From: Amborella trichopoda
Taxonomy: Eukaryota > Streptophyta > Magnoliopsida > Amborellales > Amborellaceae
Assembly: GCF_000471905.2 (NCBI RefSeq)
Contig: NW_006497648.1
Location: forward strand, 848,596 to 912,595
Length of the DNA stretch: 64,000 nucleotides
Reading direction: 5' to 3'
Made by a program: the position numbers and the translations under genes. Positions 10,860 through 22,860 of this stretch are shown here, piece by piece. How positions within the stretch are numbered: the first letter of the stretch is position 1; every line of letters starts with the position of its first letter. The notes beneath the pieces are model-generated. The model did not search any database and had not been told where the DNA came from. It was given only the letters and a program-made list of their open reading frames with translations.

Positions 10860-12120
10860 TTGGATTCAATCAGGGGACAAGGTGGAATTCAAATGTTGCT
10901 AGCTGCAGGGCAGGAGGCACAACAGGTAGTTGCCTGTTCCAGAAATGGTAAATTTTTGTTCCATTAGTTTCCTTTGGGTGTATTAGTTTATATGAAGGGA
11001 TAGAATTCAAATCGTCAAAATTCCTTATAAAAATTGGGTCTCAGATTATTGGACCAAAAGGTATGAAGCGTGTTAGGAAATGTTCTATTCATTTTTGTTT
11101 AGCTTTGTAAAAATATCAAAACAATGCTTAGGAACCTGCATAGATTATTAGGTTCTATGGAAACTTAGAATCTTAAAAATACCTGGAAATATATATATAT
11201 ATATATATATATTATCTCGTTTCTCATATGGCAACTGAGAATATTTTAGTAGGTATTGTGTGTGTGCAAACATGTGCTTGCTCGTGTATGTGTGTTGCAC
11301 TTGATTATTCGATATTTCTCTCTTCATCAAAAGCTAAATTTAAGAAGTAAGCCGTTGTAATCCCTGTATATTTTGCAGCGAAAATGGCAAGGCTTAAGCA
11401 CGCAAAAGATGAAGCAGAGCATGAAGCAACTGCATATCGTACTAATTTGGAAGCTGCTGAGTATCAGAAAAACATTTCAGAGGTACGTTAGTCGTTAGAA
11501 GTCATATTCATAGTTTTTCCTATTGAACTAGTTTCTATGATGCTTTGATACTTCATCTATTAATGTAATTTTTCGCCATTCCTTTCATTTTACTTCTTAG
11601 AATTTAGGAAAGAATGTTCTAAAATGAAATCATGAAGATAAGTCTACTCAAATAGTAAAGAAAATATTATCTGAAACCGTTTACAAAATCTAATGTTACT
11701 GGATTTTGATTTCTCCTTTTTATTTTTCAAAAGTACTGGCTTTTGACATTATGGATGTTGGGTTCTCTCTTTTACCATTTTACACTTAATTAAAAAGTCT
11801 ATAAGTAATTGTAGTTATGTACCCGATATCTAAATTTTGTACAAGCTTTAAAGAGACTTCCTGAATTTTTGCTGAGATCTTTAGAGTAATCTTTTTCCGT
11901 TCCTTTTTGTCCAACTTATGAGACAGTCTATCAAGCTATAAAATAATAATTTCTAGAAATAATCATGTTTCTATATGGAATAGAGTAGTTGCAGTTATGG
12001 GTCGAACGTTAATCGATTGGAAGAGGAAACTGAAGTGAAGCTCTAAAGAGCGAGACTTCAAGGGCTTCCCCTGAGGTGGTTAGCATGACTATGAAGCACG
12101 TCATGACTGTCAAAACTTGA
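10860..12120 (+). pseudogene. V-type proton ATPase subunit G, broken copy
   Basis: Three exons match plant V-ATPase subunit G, a roughly 110-residue stalk protein of the V1 sector in tonoplast and endomembranes. Exon 1 (10860-10947) reads [20 protein letters not shown]. Exon 2 (11379-11482) reads AKMARLKHAKDEAEHEA, with a one-residue insertion before EYQKNISE. Exon 3 (11984-12120) reads SNVNRLEEETEVKL and then the C-terminal VVSMTMKHVMTVKT in a shifted frame. Donors GTAAAT and GTACGT and acceptors are intact, so it is not a processed copy. Defects: the start codon is TTG (10860) with an in-frame TGA upstream, and one base is lost near 12043, creating a stop at 12044-12046. Met12 could serve as a late start but would not rescue the frameshift. 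Sequencing error in one position cannot be excluded, though two independent lesions favour a pseudogene. Confidence 0.85.
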
Positions 12121-13204
12121 AAGGTTAGTCGATCTAATTTATTTATTTCTTTAAAGTATGATGCTTTATGGAATGTGAACTGTGTTATTCTCTTAGTTGT
12201 TTGTGGGATTCTTTCAGGTGTCTTTGTGCACATGAATATGTAGCTGCCGACCAGTATGGTCTGGAGTGCGTTGGTTTCTAACTCATTTTTCAGATTATTA
12301 ACTAGGAGAGGGTTATTTCTGTAGATAATTGAATAAATGAAGAGGTCTCTTCAATGGATACTTGTACATCAGACTCTTTTTGTTTGATTTTTTAAAACTA
12401 TTTGGATGTGTTAAGTGTCCCCTATCACGGAATATACCACACAACCTAGTTTTGGGGTTTCTTTTGCGCACATTTGTACCTAGTTTTGGGGTTTCTTATG
12501 CTCACATTTTTGCATGCGCCTGTGCAGGGTGTGTGTGTATGTGTGTGTGTGTGTCTGTGAGAGAGAGAGGGGGGGGGGGGGGTTAAATATTTTTTATGGA
12601 AAAGTGTAACTCTATGATCTTGATGATTATGGGAGAATAATAGTCTTGGGTTTATCACTGTCCATTGAGATGATGGATGGTGATGGAGGCAAATGTGTCC
12701 CATTCTCTCTCCACCATGGATCAAATTCAAGGGACGGTGATGAACGAAAAGTCTCGAGTGCGATGGCAAGGTTACTTCCTTGACTGTGTTCTGGTTTAAT
12801 GGAAGTTGACTGTTTGGGTTATTGTCGGGGTTTAGTAGGAACAGAGCAAAGTTGAAAAGGAACAGTCTGACCATGTTCCTTTCATTGACAATTTCAATTT
12901 GTATGTATCTGTGTAGTTACCAAACAGGAGAAGAAGTTTATGCTAGCATTTTAGTATCAATCTGTATAGTTGCGGCAGAACCTTCTGATGTCCACAAAAT
13001 TTGGCAGATTTTGATAAAATGACTGGTGCACCCCAACTTGAAATGGGATGGTCGGGGTCTTGGTTCGTGTTCGATTCTTTTGGACCTTTTAAGTCTAGTT
13101 CTGGGTCAGTCCTGCCCCCCTGGACTTGACTCACCCATTCACAACCCTGGTCATACTCAATTTTAATGTGAATTTCTAATGAAATAAATACAAATGCTGC
13201 ATCA
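12121..13204. other. Spacer with (TG)n and poly-G tracts
   Basis: A TG repeat at 12531-12555, GA repeat and a run of G at about 12569-12582. A 142-codon minus-strand frame across these repeats is low-complexity and not credible as a gene. The first part may be the 3' region of the V-ATPase G copy. Confidence 0.5.
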
Positions 13205-13505
13205 GGCTGGCAATTGGCCCAGTGGCCTGGATTGGTCCAGACTGCTTACCCGACCCTAAAAGAGTAGGTCATAGACTACAAACTGTGTATTGAGGGCCGA
13301 ACTAGGGCCAATACCAGGCAGGCCCATCCCATCCCATCCCATCCCTCTTTTATTTTTTCTTCATTTGTTTTTGGGCTGGCCCTAATAGGGCCAGGGGCTA
13401 GGCTTGCACTGGCCCTATGGGAATGAGGGTTGGGCTATTGACAAGGGCGGATGGCCTAGGCCTGGCCCTTCCCTTTGCCATCTGCATTTAGTTTGCCCAC
13501 GAAAC
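13205..13505. repeat. GGCCC-rich dispersed repeat, second copy
   Basis: GC-rich block with GGCTGGCAATTGGCCCAGTG at the left and GGGCGGATGGCCTAGGCCTG at the right, in the same motif order as 1320-1560. It includes a (CATCC)n tract at 13322-13345. Confidence 0.4.
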
Positions 13506-14209
13506 ATTGGCCAAATTTTTGCTAAGCGTCAGAACTAAATTAATATGAAAATTATTATACTAAATTCATTATCACACATAATAAATTGAATCCATGTCTT
13601 TCTTAACACAATACTTTACCCTTTCAATTATAGATTCAACAGTTTACTGGCGAAATATAGTTTGCTCCAGCCCTCTCTCCATCTACGTCTATCTACACCT
13701 AGACAACAACTAAGCAGAAACAATGTGTGAATGGTCAGGTGTAATGTACATCGCCGGTGCACAGCATTTGGCATGGACTATGTAAAGATTATTGTATAAC
13801 AGTAGCATGCACTAGTGTTTCAAAACTCATATCGGTGGGGTGCATTGTTCATCCACATATTTGTGTCAAATCGTTAGATCGACCAATCCAGAAGGTCTGA
13901 TCAGTGATCGAGAAGAATGGTAAGAAATAAATGAAAAAAAAAAAATTGAGCTTATAAAGTCCGGATTTAGGGTATGTTTGATGAAACAGAATTTTAAGAT
14001 TTAGATGTTTGAAAATTTGAATAAAGGTCCTGCATGCTTTTTATTTATTTGGATTAAATGTTATCATGATATGCATCTTTTGTGCATGTTTGACTGTCTA
14101 CATAGTACAGAACTTAAAAAGAAATGAAAGTTTAACTAATTGGTTGACAAAATCAAAATTTATTGATTTTTCATCAAACAATAATGATGTAATATTGAAA
14201 ATACAAACC
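13506..14209. other. Spacer
   Basis: Nothing recognised. Confidence 0.4.
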
Positions 14210-14307
14210 TCTTGATCGGAAAAAATGCTTGAAAAAACCACCCATTTGGATCAGAATTAGAGGAGAACGTTTTAGTTGGAGTTTACAAAGATGATGAGGA
14301 GGGTGGA

Positions 14308-15464
14308 ATGGAGGACCCTCTTTCTATTGTTCTAGAGAAGGATGGCATCTTGTATACCTTGAAAAGAGCTTCTATGATGGTGGTACACTCCTTTTCATCT
14401 CCATCCAACGACTTGTTTAGCCTGGGAAACGGGGCCAAAAGGGCTTGGAATCTATCGTATGAACCGGTGGTTAAAAAGATGGAGGATATTATTGCGTATT
14501 CGTGCTTGCTTCATCTAATGATGTTTGGAAAGCAATGCAAAATCCTATACATTGGGTGCGAGGTAAGCTTTTAACCATTAGTGTCTGGAGTCCATTGGTT
14601 CTTTGATCTTTAATTTGAAAATATTTTTGTTGGATTAGATTATTTGGTATTCTTTTGCATGCTTGGAATTTTGATGTCTTTATAAAATTGGTAACTTGTG
14701 TGGTGAATTTGCTACCATGGATTGGACAGGTATCAATAGTGGTGATATGTCTTTTGTTCGGATGAGAATTAAGAGAAACTCACTTTCACCTATGCTTAGT
14801 GTTATTAGAATTTCTGTTCAAGGGGAGGATTTCTTAATTCGAGTCCAGGTTGAAGGAGAGAGAAAGGCTTCGATTCTTATTGAAAAAACATGCTCAAAGG
14901 TACATGATACTATTGTGAGGGAAGAGACGGAAGCTGAGTGGCAGACTATTGTTAGAAAAAGACGGAATATTGAGAAAGGAAAAACATTGCTCGTGAAGGA
15001 ATTGTAAGAAATTTGCAGAGAGCCATGGCGCCCAAAAGGAGTTACGACAGCACACATACAGTCGTAACGGTTTTTTGTATGGGAGGGAACCTATTCAATC
15101 ACTTTTTAATTTCAAAAAGATTTAAGTCCCAAAAAAAAAGCAACCTATTAAGGATGGAGGTTTTTTGAATTTGAAAAAGGTTGACCATTCTAGGAGGGAG
15201 GTGGGATCCACTAGTAAAAATAGGAAGGGAGATTTGGGAAATATCCCCATGCAGGTTATTGACAATATTGCATTAAATGGGGATGACTTGGGGAGAGAGA
15301 ACAGTCAGCTGAATGGAGACGCCAAGATCTGCGTGGGAGATTTGATGGTTCTCATTAATAAAGCAATCCTAGAGAGAGAAAAGTTTCCATTGGTCAAGAC
15401 AGGTGGTTGGGGTTTATCCTTTGGAAAGAAAATAGGAGAGGTGGAGGTCGGTTACAAAATTTAG
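14308..15464 (+). pseudogene. LINE ORF1-like region
   Basis: Several overlapping open stretches (14308-14574, 14696-15007, 15165-15464). The second has the pattern CGEFATMDWT...VRMRIKRNS...IRVQVEGE, which resembles the DUF4283-type nucleic-acid-binding part of plant LINE ORF1. The call rests mostly on position upstream of the endonuclease; residue-level evidence is weak. Confidence 0.45.
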
Positions 15465-16479
15465 AAAGAAGATATGTTATTCGGAAGAAATATTTGGGAT
15501 TCTGATATTCATGTTTACCTTACACAAGGCCATTGCTTTGGCTCTTACGGCTGCCTGGTGGAGAGCAATGGATCACAGATTCTTGCCTTTTCGCAAGGCA
15601 GCTTGTCGTCAAGCGATAAGGTTGCCAAGGATTCTAGCAGAGGAGTTGGGGCTGCCGATAGTGGTGCTTGATGAAGGGTTTGGAGCTTATGTGGGCCCTA
15701 TTCAGATGCTTCTAGCTGAGCCATTCATAGTTTCCTGTGGGTGGTGGGCAGAAAATCAAATGAGGAAGTTACACACCCACTACTTTTGCCCTCTGAAGGA
15801 GAGATGGGTGGGCAAGATTTTCTTGGTGGTCCTTTAGTTCCAAAGGTGGGGGAGGTTCATGTGGGGGGAGGATATGGAGCTCAGATAGATAATGTTGGGG
15901 TCATGAATGGAAAGGCTCTATTGGGTGACGGGTTGGGTTTGATCAAGCCATTTTTTATGGTGCTCTTGTTAATATTGTTGCGGGGGATGAGGGTTTGTTC
16001 GTTGTTGGTTTTGATCAAAGGGAGGAGGGTGAAATTGTGGAAGGTGTCGAGGATGATATTATTGCAATAGGGTTGTGGTTGGGGATGACGAAGAGTTGGA
16101 TCTTGATGATCCAAGTCGAAATGTTGTGGATCAACAAGAGGAAATTGCGGTCATGTTCCATGATATAGGTATGGGCTTAGATGTACCTATTGCTAAGGTG
16201 TTGGGAAGTGATTAAAGATTGGGTGAAGGCTGAGAAGAAGAGCAAAAAGAAGAATATGGGTGTGGTGCTTGATAAGTCTGCATCTGGAGAGAGGAGCGAT
16301 GATAATGGTGTAGGCCGGGTGCCGGCTACTTTGACAAGATTTTCAGTCAGGTTGGTGGGGAGACGTAAACCACATCCAAAGAAGAGCGTGGTTGCGGAGG
16401 ATATATGAGGCAAGGAGGCAGTTCATGTGGTTGATTCCAGTTCTTCCTCTTCAAGCTCTAATGATGGTCCTGGTTTTGC

Positions 16480-17406
16480 CAGGAATGGCTCCTGCTCCCA
16501 ATTTACTGAAAGTGCGCGGTTGGAATGTTTGAGGCCTTGGTGGGGCGAGGAGGAAGTGTGAAGTTATGCTTCTAGTTAAGTCCTTAAAGCCTGATGTTTC
16601 GTTGTTATAGGAAACTAAATTACCAAGACAACAATTAATTTAGTTAGGGATATCTTGGCATTGTTATAGGAAACTAAATTACCAAGACAACAATTAATTT
16701 AGTTAGGGATATCTTGGCAGTAGGGCTGGTAGCTTTTGTTGGTTGTGATTCAATAGGAGCATCTGACAATTTGTGGTCCTTATGGGACCCAACTTGCTTT
16801 AAATTAATAAACTCGGTTTTGTCTAATAGAATATGTGTAGTGATTTTGGAGAGGATTGTAGATAGTTTCGTATGGATGTGTTGCAATGTTTATGGCCCTA
16901 ATGCAAATGAAATGAAAGAAGAGTTTCTTACTGCTTTATTGAATTTGATTACATATGTGAACTTGCCAACTTGTATTGCTGATGATTTTAACATGATTCG
17001 GTGGCCTGTGGAAATCTCATCTGTTACTTCTCTTACTCCATCCATGATGCTCTTTAATCATTTCATTATGAGGCATCAATTAATTGATTTGCTAATAAAT
17101 GGTGTGCATTATACTTGGTCAAATAATAGCGTCGATAATCTTATTCAAAGTGAGATTGATCGATTTTTAATTTCAAATAAATGGGAGCAACATTTTCCAT
17201 TAGTGTGAGTCATGGCTTTTAATAAACTTTCGGATCATGTTCCACTAGCTTTACATACAGTTAACAACCAATTTGGCCCTAGACCATTTTGGTTTGATCT
17301 TGTGTGGCTAGAAGAAAAAGATGTTGTGGATATCATTAAGAGTACTTGGCAAAACTCGATTGTATTGGGAGGGGTTGGTTTCATGGTGCATAAGAAGTTA
17401 ACATAA
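16480..17406 (+). pseudogene. LINE endonuclease (APE-like) domain
   Basis: It begins with the hallmark start of plant LINE endonucleases (VRGWNV, stop, GLGGARRK) followed by LKPDVSLL, stop, ETK. Further on come VWMCCNVYGPNA and a DRFLISNKW segment, then LSDHVPLAL, the conserved SDH motif near the domain end. Two stops replace residues near the start, and a 59-bp tandem duplication shifts the frame. Confidence 0.75.
16602..16719. repeat. 59-bp perfect tandem duplication in the LINE endonuclease
   Basis: Positions 16602-16660 and 16661-16719 are identical, beginning TTGTTATAGGAAACTAAATT. As 59 is not a multiple of three, it disrupts the frame. Confidence 0.95.
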
Positions 17407-18209
17407 GCTTATCCAATGGAAAAAAGAAACCAAGTTTCAAATAAATCAGAGAATTCAGCAAGATTTGCTTGACTTGGAGGCTTTAGATGCTCAGGTTCAG
17501 GATGGGGGGACTTTCACATAATCGCTTCATGAGGAGAAGGTCAATCTTTTTAGCTCTCTTCATGGTAAATTGAGAGCATAAGAAATACATTGGAGTGCAA
17601 GATCAAGGGTGAAGTGGTTAAGAGATGGAGACTTAAATACAAAAATTTTCCATGCAATTGCAAATTCAAGGAGGAGGTAGAATGATTTATCAAGAGTATG
17701 CTTTGAGGGGTTTTTAGAAGGGGATAGAGTGGCGTGGGAAACGACATTTGTCAACCATTTTCAGTTGTTGTTTACAAAGAATATGTCCTTTCTTCCTACT
17801 CTTCACGGTTTGAATTTTCAAAGGTTATCTATGGATGAGGCGAATTCTTCAGAAGGGTGGGCATCAGAAGAGGAGGATAAATTTGTCATGTTTGCACTGC
17901 ATGGGGATAAGGCTCCAAGACCGGATCGATTCCCATTAAGATTCTTTCAAACTTTTTGGGCGGAGATGAAATGTGATCTATTGATGATGATCAATGAGTT
18001 ATTAGATAAAGGTGTGTTGAGCAAATCGATTCACTCAACTTATGTGGCACTTGTCCCCAAAAGTGGTTCGATCTCTAGTATATCGGATATTCGCCCAATA
18101 AGTCTTTTAACGAGCATGTATAAGATTATTGCAAAGGTATTAGCTGAAAAATTGAAGAGAGTGTTAAATAAGGTTATTATGTGACCCTAATATGCTTACA
18201 TCCATGGAT

Positions 18210-19562
18210 CAGTGTATGAAAAAGCACTAGGCGGGTCCTAGGCGGCCTGGGGGTTCCAGGTCGCCTAGCGCCTAGCAGGGGGCCCAGAACCTAGGCAGCT
18301 GCCCAATTGAAAAAAAGTAAAAAACATACTAAATTACCAAAATACCATATTTGAAGTTGACAAAAAAAAAAAAAAGATGTCGAGAAGAGAATTTTGATAA
18401 TCCATATTGTTAAAACAGTAAATTGTAAAGCGATACAAGTATAGGATATAAAAGTCAACACACAACAGAAAAGAAATATACAGAAATTTAGAAAATATAC
18501 AGTCTAACAAAATTCAACACTCATGACTCAACACAATAGTTAACAGACTCAATACTCAACACTCAGCACGAAGAGGCAAGAGTCTTCAATCGTCGTCATC
18601 ATCAGAGGGAATATCAATAGGGCAAGCCTCATCATATGCATCAAAGTCTAGGCCATCATCATCAGAGTCATCTTCCTCTTCAATATAACTTTCGTCCTCC
18701 TCAGTTTCTTTTGAATCTGCCTTTTCCTCCTCATCTTCTTCTACTTTCTTCTTACTAGTATGTGCAGTTTGTGCAGATGGGATCCTATGACTCTTGGCTG
18801 CCTACCATTTTCTTTGTGCTTCTCTGAACTTAAATATTGTATAATTTCTTCCTTGGTAGCCTCATGAACATTTTTACACGGGGCAACATCCCCCTTAATA
18901 CTTGCAAGGTGTTTTTTAAACCGGTAAATGCCCACATTAGTATCATTACATTTAATATGATTTTTATCACTTGAATTCGGGTTATAACCATACTTCCAAC
19001 CCCGATCACCACTCCGACTAGAACCTGAAGAAGATACTTCCATAGAACAAGGCTTTCATCATTTTTGTGTTCTTCAAAATTCAAAAAATATCTAATCTTA
19101 TCCCGAACTGCTTCAGGAACTTTTGTACAATAACCAACAGTACCTTCAACACCAACAAGGTGTTTTTTGAATCGGCTAATATCCTCGTTAGTATCTTTTT
19201 CACAAAAATTATACCTCATACAATTTTTATCATTTGGTTTTGGGTTGTACCCATACTTCCAATTAAATGTAATTTTTTTATCCAATTAAATGTAGTTTTT
19301 TGGAGGTTTCTTTTTCTCTAAAAGGTGTTCTTGTAGGTTTAGGTTTCAAATGAACCTAAAAACCATCATTCTAAACTTTTATATCTTGAAAAAAAAAAAG
19401 TACTTTTCTGCCTCTAGGCGGGGTGCAGGCCCCTGGGCGACCACCTAGGCGGGTTTCGTACCTCCTAGGGACAACCACCCAGTTTGGCCACCTAGGCCTG
19501 GGCGATGTGCCCAAACCTTCTGGATCACCTAGGCGTTGGGCGGTCCATTTTTTTGAACAATG
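18210..19562 (-). mobile_element. hAT transposon derivative (CTAGGC family) inside LINE RT
   Basis: Ends are CAGTGTATGAAAAAG on the left and TTTTTTTGAACAATG on the right, imperfect inverted repeats. The flanks CCATGGAT (18202-18209) and CTAGGGAT (19563-19570) match at six of eight bases, an aged 8-bp duplication. Both subterminal regions are crowded with CTAGGCG/CGCCTAG motifs. The minus strand codes for pieces of a transposase: two BED-type zinc fingers and an acidic C-terminus. The catalytic core is missing, so this is an internal-deletion derivative. Confidence 0.8.
18586..19290 (-). pseudogene. hAT transposase remnant: tandem BED fingers plus acidic tail
   Basis: Minus strand, 19285 to about 19080: WKYGYNPKPNDKNCMRYNFC ... 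RFKKHL. From about 19015 to 18830 a second, related unit: WKYGYNPNSSDKNHIKCND ... IYRFKKHLASIKGDV. Both resemble the BED zinc finger at the N-terminus of plant hAT transposases (Cys pair, then His, then Cys), although the second has lost part of its first Cys pair. The end (18740 to the TGA at 18588-18586) is an acidic tail rich in Asp and Glu ending IPSDDDDD. The DDE/dimerisation core between them is deleted. BED fingers bind the subterminal repeats in active hATs. Confidence 0.7.
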
Positions 19563-19570
19563 CTAGGGAT
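19563..19570. repeat. Right target-site duplication of the hAT derivative
   Basis: CTAGGGAT, paired with CCATGGAT at 18202-18209. Confidence 0.5.
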
Positions 19571-21089
19571 GGATAATCACATATGGGGTTCTTATTGCGT
19601 AGGAATGTATCTATTCGAGGACCCTCTCTAATGAGCCTGGGGTGTTACTCAAACTAGATTTGGAAAAGGTGTATGATTAGGTGGATTAGGATGTGTTAAT
19701 CGCTGTCATGAACTGTATGGGTTTTGGGGAGAATTGGTGCAGTTGGATAAAGGGATGTTTAACAAGCTTGCACTTTTCAATTTTGGTTTAAAGAAGTCCT
19801 CAAGGTTTTTTTTGGGCTACGAGAGGGTTGAGACAAGGAGATCATTTGTCTCCTTTCCTGTTTACAATTATGGGGGAAGCTTTCAGCAAGAGTATTGGTA
19901 ACATGGTGAACATGAGTAGATTTAAAGGATTTCAAGTTTCTCTTAATTTCACATATTCAGTATGCTGACGATACGTTGCTTTTTAGTGATACTTGTGAGG
20001 AACAGATTCTTCTATGCTGTGAAGTAGGACTTGGACTCAAGGTAAATTTTGCTAAAACCTCAATTATTGGTGTGGCCTGTGATGATGTGTTGCTAGAATG
20101 GCTAGACAATATCTTTGGGGTGTAAAGTGGAGGTGTTTCCTATGAAATACATGGGATTACCTATTTCAGATAGAAGACTCCCAAGATCAATATGGGATCC
20201 TGTGGTAGAACGGATGCACTCTAAATTGGATTTGTGGAAATAAAAAAATTTGTCTCCTAATGGTATATTGACCCTGATTAAATCTTCTCTTTCTAACCTG
20301 TCGATTTTTCAAATGTCTCCTTTAATGATGTCTTCTTCGATCTTAAAGAGTATTGAGCAGCTAATGAGGAATTTTTTGTTGGGGTCATGAGAATTTGAGA
20401 ATAGATACCATCTGGTGAGCTGTGATAGAGTTTGCATACATGTTTCTGAAGGAGGGTTAGGGGGGTGAAGCTTAAAGCTGGCAAACTATGCCTTATTGGC
20501 TAAGTGGTGGTGGGGATCGACGGATGGGGAAGATGCTTTATGGAAGAAAAGAGAAATATGGAGAAGATAGGAATTGTGAAGTGGCAAGGGGTCCAGGACA
20601 AGTCGGGACAAGCCGTGGATCTGGAAAGGAGTTATACAAAATAGATATTTCATGGTATAATGTTCTAGATGGGAGGTGGGAAATGGTTTAAAGGTTCTTT
20701 TGTGGCGTGGGAAATAGATTGGGGAGATGCCTATGAAGTTTGCCTTTCATCTAATTTTCAATGCATCTTCTAACCCCATGGCTAAAGTAAGTGAGATGTT
20801 TTGTAGGGAGAGAGGAAGTTGGTACATCATATGTGTCTACAATAGGGTCTGCCAGCGTTTTAAAAAACACCGAGTCGAACCGGACTCGCCCGGTTCGACT
20901 CGGAAATCGTGAAAGGGGACCGGATCGCCTAAAAAATCGGAAATCGTCCGGTTCTAGAGAGAACCGGACGATTCTGTACAGTGAATCGCTGATCCACTGT
21001 ACGGAATCGGCGAGTCCTTACGGAATTTTTATTTTTATTTTTTTTTTATTTTTTTTATTTTTTTTTTTTTATTTTTTTTTTGTTTTAAT

Positions 21090-21256
21090 CCATGATAGAT
21101 TTTTTTGTAATACTTGATCGATTTTTTTGTAATCCATGATCGAATTGTTTTGTTTTTTGTAATCCATGATTGAATTTTTTGGTTTTTGTAACCCATAATA
21201 GAATTTTTGTAATCCATGATCGAAATGTTTGTTTTCTTTTCTTGTAATCCATGATC
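21090..21256. repeat. TTTTTGTAATCCATGATCGA short tandem array
   Basis: The unit TTTTGTAATCCATGATCGA recurs about six times in diverged form before the gap. The repeat probably caused the assembly break. Confidence 0.75.
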
Positions 21257-21286
21257 NNNNNNNNNNNNNNNNNNNNNNNNNNNNNN
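21257..21286. other. Assembly gap (30 N)
   Basis: Run of 30 undetermined bases inside a T-rich tandem array; the true length is unknown. Confidence 1.
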
Positions 21287-21739
21287 GGTTTTTTTTTAAA
21301 TTTGTTTTTTTTTTTTTTAATTCCATATTATTCAAAGAGAAAATGAGAGAGATGATGATTCTGAGGCCACCCTATCCCAGCCATATTATTCACATATCGA
21401 GTCCCAACAGCAACAGTGTAGGGATGAGCACGAAATACTGTAAATTAAATGCTGAATGGCGGTTCATGCAGGGAAAGAACATATCAATATTCGCATATTC
21501 ATTCAAAAACATGAAAATTCTTAACGGAGTACCCTCATTTTTTATTGAATTCCTAAAAATCAATATTTATAATGAATTTTCATAATTTTTTCGAATTTTT
21601 TTTAAGCTTTATTTTGACCGATTCACTCGATTCCCGATCCGGATCGCCGATTCGCCGATCCAGATCGGTTTTTTGGAAGCTCGATCCGGGTCACCGATCC
21701 GTTTTTTAAACCATTGGGGTCAGCGATGCTTTTATTACG

Positions 21740-22430
21740 CAAATGTCCGAGTTGCTACGATTGCTGGATGAGATTAAATTACATCAAGATTTTCATGATG
21801 AGTTGGTGTGGGAAACTGAAAGTGATGGTGTGATTTCTATGAAGTCGGCATACAAATTGTTGTTTCATGATAGGATTAGGTAGAATAGGGACTCTTTGCG
21901 TCAAATCTGGTCATGGAAGGTTCCACAAAAGGTTAGAGTATTTTTGTGGATATTTTTACAAGATACGTGCTTGACAATGGATAAGTTATTTCGAAGAGGG
22001 AAAATTATCACAAATGTATGTATGCTTTGCAAGGAAATTGATGAAAATGGTGATAATTTATTTTTGCATTTGTGCTTTTATGCATGATATTTGGCTTTGG
22101 TTTCTTAATCACTTGGCAATAACTGTTATGTTACCGCAAAACCATACAAAAATTATTGAGTTTTTGTCTTGTGTTGGTCTGCCAAAGGTTGGAAATTTGA
22201 ATTTTCTGATAGGAAGGGCAACGGTTCTTTGGGAGGTTTGGTTGGATAGAAATAGGAGGGTTTTTGAGGGGATAGTTATGGAATGCGATATGGTTAAGAG
22301 GAAAATATCGTATACAATTTGGAGTTGGTTCTCTGTGACAAAGGAAGGTTTTAGGGTCTCTAAGGTAGATATGGAGGTTAATGTTAGGAGCTTGATGTTG
22401 CAAAAAAGTGATGAAGGTGACGCATAAGGG
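21740..22430 (+). pseudogene. LINE zf-RVT region
   Basis: After the hAT-like insertion the LINE resumes with WSWKVPQKVRVFLWIFLQDT and CMLCKEIDENGDNLFLHLCF, the zinc-binding zf-RVT pattern (W..KVP.KV..FLW, then C..C....E...HLF..C). Then come WEVWLDRNRRVFEG and similar. A frameshift near 22080 divides the two halves. Confidence 0.8.
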
Positions 22431-22439
22431 GAGATAGAT

Positions 22440-22860
22440 TCCACCGGTTTTGGGTAGTGTGAAGCTAAATTGTGATGGTAGCTCTTTAGGAAATCAGAGG
22501 TTGGCAAGTGTAGGGACAGTGTTGAGAAATCGTTATGGTGAGTGCATCTTCTGTTTTGCTAGACCTTAGTGGTGTTCTACGGATAATGAGGCAGAGCTAC
22601 TTGTCGTGTTACAAGGGATGAAGATCATTAGACGCCGAGGGATACAAGATTGTTGCGTGATTGAATGTGATTCTTTGAACGTGATAAATTGCTGCGGTGC
22701 GGTGTCTAGACCACCTTGGAAGATCAGATCAAAGTGGATGGAAAATTAAGTTTCTTATTCGAGGAATGACGATCATGTTCCAACGTGTCCATATAGAGGG
22801 GAATGACATTGTATATTCTTTGGCGAAGAAAGGGAGGGGCGATGCATGAGCTTGTTATTT
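22440..22860 (+). pseudogene. LINE RNase H domain
   Basis: VKLNCDGSSLG at the start is the first RNase H motif (the Asp of NCDG). DNEAELLVVLQGMKIIRRRG carries the Glu, and VIECDSLNVI the second Asp. Internal stops follow. The presence of RNase H assigns the element to the RNase H-containing plant LINE type. Confidence 0.8.

Larger units (their letters stand above)
17729..20400 (+). pseudogene. LINE reverse transcriptase, split by an insertion
   Basis: The first part (to 18184) carries DKAPRPDRFPLRFFQTFW and LVPKSGSISSISDIRPISLL, the plant LINE RT motifs before the palm. After the hAT insertion it resumes with LKLDLEKVYD, GLRQGDHLSPFLF (about 19826-19865) and QYADDTLLF; the catalytic YADD is at 19961-19972. 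So the catalytic Asp pair survives, but stops (for example after KVYD) and a frameshift just before QYADD show that it is dead. Confidence 0.8.
20853..21716. mobile_element. hAT-like non-autonomous element with CGGTTC/GATCCGG-rich ends
   Basis: Ends CAGCGTTTTAAAAAAC and GTTTTTTAAACCATTG are imperfect inverted repeats. The flanks GGGTCTGC (20845-20852) and GGGTCAGC (21717-21724) agree at seven of eight, a hAT-size duplication. Subterminal regions carry repeated CCGGTTC/GAACCGG and GATCCGG/CCGATC motifs. The middle is T-rich with repeats of TTTTGTAATCCATGATCGA and includes the gap. The family differs from the CTAGGC one. Confidence 0.75.

Noticed and set aside
12446-12874. 142-codon minus-strand open frame
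   Set aside because: Runs across TG, GA and poly-C/G tracts and gives low-complexity residues; no family match.
21069-21585. Open frames running through the N gap
   Set aside because: They translate undetermined bases and T-rich repeats.
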